This document shows, piece after piece, positions 62,401 to 64,000 of a stretch of DNA of 64,000 nt; positions within the stretch are counted from its first letter, which is position 1, and each line of letters begins with the position of its first letter. A model generated the notes under the pieces. It ran no database searches. It was not told the DNA's origin and worked only from the letters and a program-made list of their open reading frames with translations. The translations under genes and the position numbers were made by a program. This DNA comes from an uncultured Saprospiraceae bacterium. Lineage in GTDB: Bacteria > Bacteroidota > Bacteroidia > Chitinophagales > Saprospiraceae. The DNA lies in NCBI GenBank assembly GCA_905480605.1, contig CAJQRD010000016.1:124001-188000 (forward strand), read 5' to 3'.

Positions 62401-62669
62401 TTAACAGTTGATGTATCTGTTATATCAACGTCTTGCGTTGTATATCCTGTGTAACTAACAACCAAGGTGTTAATTCCAGTTGGAACATCTAAAGAATAAT
62501 TTCCATCGATATCAGTAATCGTACCGATAGTAGTTCCCTTAACCAAAACATTAGCTCCGATAAGTGGGGTACCACTTGTATCCGTTATGTTACCTGTAAC
62601 TGTCCGCTGAGCGAACGTCATTGAGGCACAGACGAACATCATTGTAAAAAGTAAAAAGACTTTTTTCAT
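59466..62669 (-). CDS. SusC/RagA-family TonB-linked outer-membrane transporter
   Basis: 1067 residues. Signal peptide ends near MTFAQRTV; a carboxypeptidase-regulatory-like domain follows (about 22-95; GTPLIGANVLVKGT), then the TonB-box region ELLSEVVVTALGIERE, the plug (IISLQGKIAGVQISG-like segment, FVIDGIPIDNG) and a 22-strand barrel with frequent aromatic-rich turns (WSSTLPEGENSYFYPSVTLS). The C-terminus ISFKL ends in the barrel-closing aromatic strand. It imports ligand with SusD using TonB energy. No ECF sigma/anti-sigma or hybrid two-component regulator is adjacent. Confidence 0.97.
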   Translation of the reverse strand: MKKVFLLFTMMFVCASMTFAQRTVTGNITDTSGTPLIGANVLVKGTTIGTITDIDGNYSLDVPTGINTLVVSYTGYTTQDVDITDTSTVNITLSEGELLSEVVVTALGIEREEKSLGYAVTKIDGEEISRAKETNIINSLQGKIAGVQISGSPSSLGGSSRITIRGSNSFLGNNQPLFVIDGIPIDNGNLSNSSQQRGFGGAVAYDYGNAAADIDPESVASMIVLKGAAATALYGQRGANGVIQITTKSGNRKKGLGIEISSQLNFDKVRNLIPHQQQYGGGDIAGTASGFYEVIQDGTTYLTPAYSKDGAWGPKYDPNTQVRHWDSWDEGASSYKETRPWVAPNAGYEDFFETGATRTTNVGVTGGNDLGRFRFGYTNLDATGTIPNGSLKRNSFSLKTDYDVHERINVRINGNYIVTNGENRNITGYNNGNPLQAFTQWWQTQLDVDRLKNSTRTDGSQQAWNAVGPIVDGDGNLLRYDSSPNFFDNPYWVRENYLQEDTRNRFIGGAGLSIELAEGLTATGNLGTDFYQTSDRAGIPIASVETALYQEREIRFSETNLEARLNYQTSLSDRFSLNAFVGGNRMRQTRRTTTASTNGGLSLEGFFNVSNSAAAPSFSSSEVGRGINSVMGSASFGFDNWMYVDFTARNDWSSTLPEGENSYFYPSVTLSGVISELGNFDAVNGLSFLKIRASYAQAGNDAGAYQLFDVFSPQTPNFGTDPRYAVPNAQNNPFLKPERTTEIEFGADARFFADRLGIDIAYFKRNTKDQIFSVPSSASTGYTSRILNSGEMENSGIEVQLYGTPIQTKDFSLNLGFNISKLNNKVVELADGVESIALGGTWAADLRVQEGQKYMALYGQDYIYNDNGDRMVGADGAYMFTDDRVYLGSALADWVGGFSADINFKGFTLGGLLDFQMGGIMHSTSLQWSKYSGMHPETVSYNGQNDIRENGMILDGVKEDGTQNDVAIDPQTYYQTYWRRAAPNIYKSDFVKLRELRLGYTIPNSILSKTGIRDLSIGISARNLAILSSDLPFLDPQVVSGSGNRQGLENAQVPPTSSIGVNISFKL

Positions 62670-62999
62670 AGTTTCTGATTTATTTAAAAAAATTAAAAAA
62701 CGAAATGCTTGATTATTAATACTTTACAGAATGAAAAAAGTAATTATAAATTATCATTCTGCAGACAATTAAGATCCAAACAATGTCGCTTAGAATAACT
62801 GAAAGACTAATTTAGTTAATATTTCCTTAACATAAGATTATTATGTCGTTTTATTTTCAATGCTCTTTATACAATAAGCTATAAAAGCTCAATTAATAGC
62901 AAAATGTGGAATTTTATAAACTAAACTTGGAGTATAATAAATAACAAGACCTCTATTTTGAAAAGCTGAGGTCCACTACAAATTATTTTGTTAAATTGA
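62670..62999. other. Intergenic region upstream of susC with an inverted repeat
   Basis: No gene seen in 330 bp. CAGAATGA (62727-62734) and TCATTCTG (62754-62761) form an 8-bp inverted repeat separated by 19 AT-rich bases, 58-92 bp before the susC ATG. It may be an operator or part of the susC promoter; no clear TAnnTTTG was found. Confidence 0.45.
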
Positions 63000-64000
63000 T
63001 TATTCAATAATAATTGTTCCAAAGGACGATAATTCATTATCAACAAGATGAATGAGATATGATCCACTTTCATAAGAGCTTAGGTCTAATTTTGTGCCCT
63101 TCTTGGAAGATCCAATCTTAAAAGTCTCTATTTTTTGTCCAAGGCTATTAATGATAGTTATTACTATATGATTTTTAGTATTATTATCAATTATCAATAC
63201 TTCAGATACTGGATTTGGATAAAATTTTATGTGATCTTCAATTCGATTATCATTTAATGAAGTTGTTAAATCCAAAATTTCAGATTTTCTATTGCATTCA
63301 TTATCGAAAGTAAGTACATAATAAGCGGCTAATTCACCATTAAACTTGTATATACGATCATTTTCGTTAACTAGCATCTCATCATTTTTAAACCATTGGT
63401 AACTGTCGGCCGATTTCAAACTTGCCAATGTAGTAGGGTTTGATTCAATCACCCTATTGGGCTCCAATGTAGATTCCACGATTAACACCTCAGTATTATA
63501 AGATGATGTATTTCCATTATTATCAGAAATAATTAAAACAACCTCATGTTGACCAATATCACCAAATGCATAAGACAGGTTTTGCTCAGATGAGACATTC
63601 TCTCCATCAACCCACCAACCCCAAGTATCTACATTGCCTTGACTCAGGTCAGAAAACTGACTTATGCCTTCTAAACACAAGAATTCAGAATCATAATCTG
63701 AAAAGATAACCTCCCCACATGCATTTTGTATCCAACCCTCAGAATTATCCACTGTACTGTTATTCCCCACAGCTATGGTTGAAGGTCCTATATGATTAAC
63801 ATTAGAAATATCTAAAAAGTCAAAGCACAGTTTGTCTCTATAATTTATACTAATTGTAGAGTTTTGACCAATTAACATTGACCGTTGATTAATAGTGGAA
63901 TTAATATTGAAGTTACTTTGAATTGAAAGAACTGTATTGTTGTTAAGTTCTAAATTACAGCCGAGATCTAAATCTAAACTTTCAATTACAACATCATCTA
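63000..64000 (-). CDS. T9SS type A secreted protein with PKD-like domain (5' part outside the window)
   Basis: The frame is open from the right edge to the stop at 63000 (about 333 codons seen); the ATG at 63878 is internal, because the sequence before it reads on without stop (LSIQSNFNINSTINQRS). A PKD-like unit is visible: WGWWVDGENVSSEQNLSYAF, GDIGQHEVVLIISDNNG. An Ig-like SYQWFKNDEMLV segment follows, and the last 80 residues are a type A sorting domain (IKFYPNPVSEVLIID, NSLGQKIETF, SSYESGSYLIHLV). The beginning of the visible part has a beta-strand, repeat-like character. Exported by Sec and T9SS. Confidence 0.88.
   Translation of the reverse strand, partial: DDVVIESLDLDLGCNLELNNNTVLSIQSNFNINSTINQRSMLIGQNSTISINYRDKLCFDFLDISNVNHIGPSTIAVGNNSTVDNSEGWIQNACGEVIFSDYDSEFLCLEGISQFSDLSQGNVDTWGWWVDGENVSSEQNLSYAFGDIGQHEVVLIISDNNGNTSSYNTEVLIVESTLEPNRVIESNPTTLASLKSADSYQWFKNDEMLVNENDRIYKFNGELAAYYVLTFDNECNRKSEILDLTTSLNDNRIEDHIKFYPNPVSEVLIIDNNTKNHIVITIINSLGQKIETFKIGSSKKGTKLDLSSYESGSYLIHLVDNELSSFGTIIIE

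Overview
The window is low-GC DNA from a Bacteroidota chromosome, most likely a member of the Saprospiria or a relative. Evidence: several type IX secretion (T9SS) cargo proteins with type A or gliding-motility-type (type B) C-terminal domains, a PorP/SprF protein, a PorE-like OmpA protein, a SusC/SusD pair, no obvious Shine-Dalgarno sequences, and Bacteroidota-type promoters (TTG about 20 bp before TAnnTTTG). Gene order is also typical: miaB-sigma54 activator-lptE-secG-groESL, and tRNAs-tuf-secE-nusG-rplKAJL-rpoBC. The species cannot be named from sequence alone.

Layout. 1-1283: 5' part of a secreted FG-GAP/VCBS protein cut by the left edge. 1.4-6.3 kb: methyltransferase, rimM, a lipoprotein, and divergent mnmA/miaB. 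6.3-11.6 kb: sigma54 activator, lptE, a lysine-rich TPR protein, secG, groES-groEL and a terminator. 11.7-18.2 kb (minus strand): T9SS type A protein, ABC exporter, accC-accB-efp, fabH. 18.5-19.3 kb: thioredoxin-SPOR fusion. 19.8-33.7 kb: T9SS block with a 1531-codon SprB-repeat adhesin, a decayed cargo pseudogene, and a minus-strand operon porP -> porE-like -> 1532-aa PKD/CHU_C cargo. 34.0-39.0 kb: sirtuin, then a five-gene operon (DUF2304 protein, glycosyltransferase, ABC ATPase, ABC permease, RfbD-like reductase). 39.2-42.5 kb: a third CHU_C protein and ribE. 42.7-55.9 kb (minus strand): rpoC, rpoB, rplL, rplJ, rplA, rplK, nusG, secE, tRNA-Trp, tuf, and tRNA-Thr/Gly/Tyr/Thr. 56.1-57.0 kb: a XerC-type recombinase with no ordinary start codon. 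57.1-62.7 kb: DUF3179 lipoprotein, SusD, SusC. 63.0-64.0 kb: T9SS type A cargo cut by the right edge.

How genes work together. The chaperonin, SecG, LptE and sigma54-activator genes form an envelope/protein-quality cluster. A 13-bp palindrome, TGACA-N3-TGTCA, lies upstream of both the operon carrying the activator and groESL, in exactly opposite orientations, which suggests the activator controls itself and the chaperonins. The porP-porE-cargo operon looks like a dedicated T9SS export and surface-anchoring unit. The remainder is mostly core translation/transcription and lipid/cofactor metabolism. No CRISPR array, IS element, prophage or known defence system was seen.
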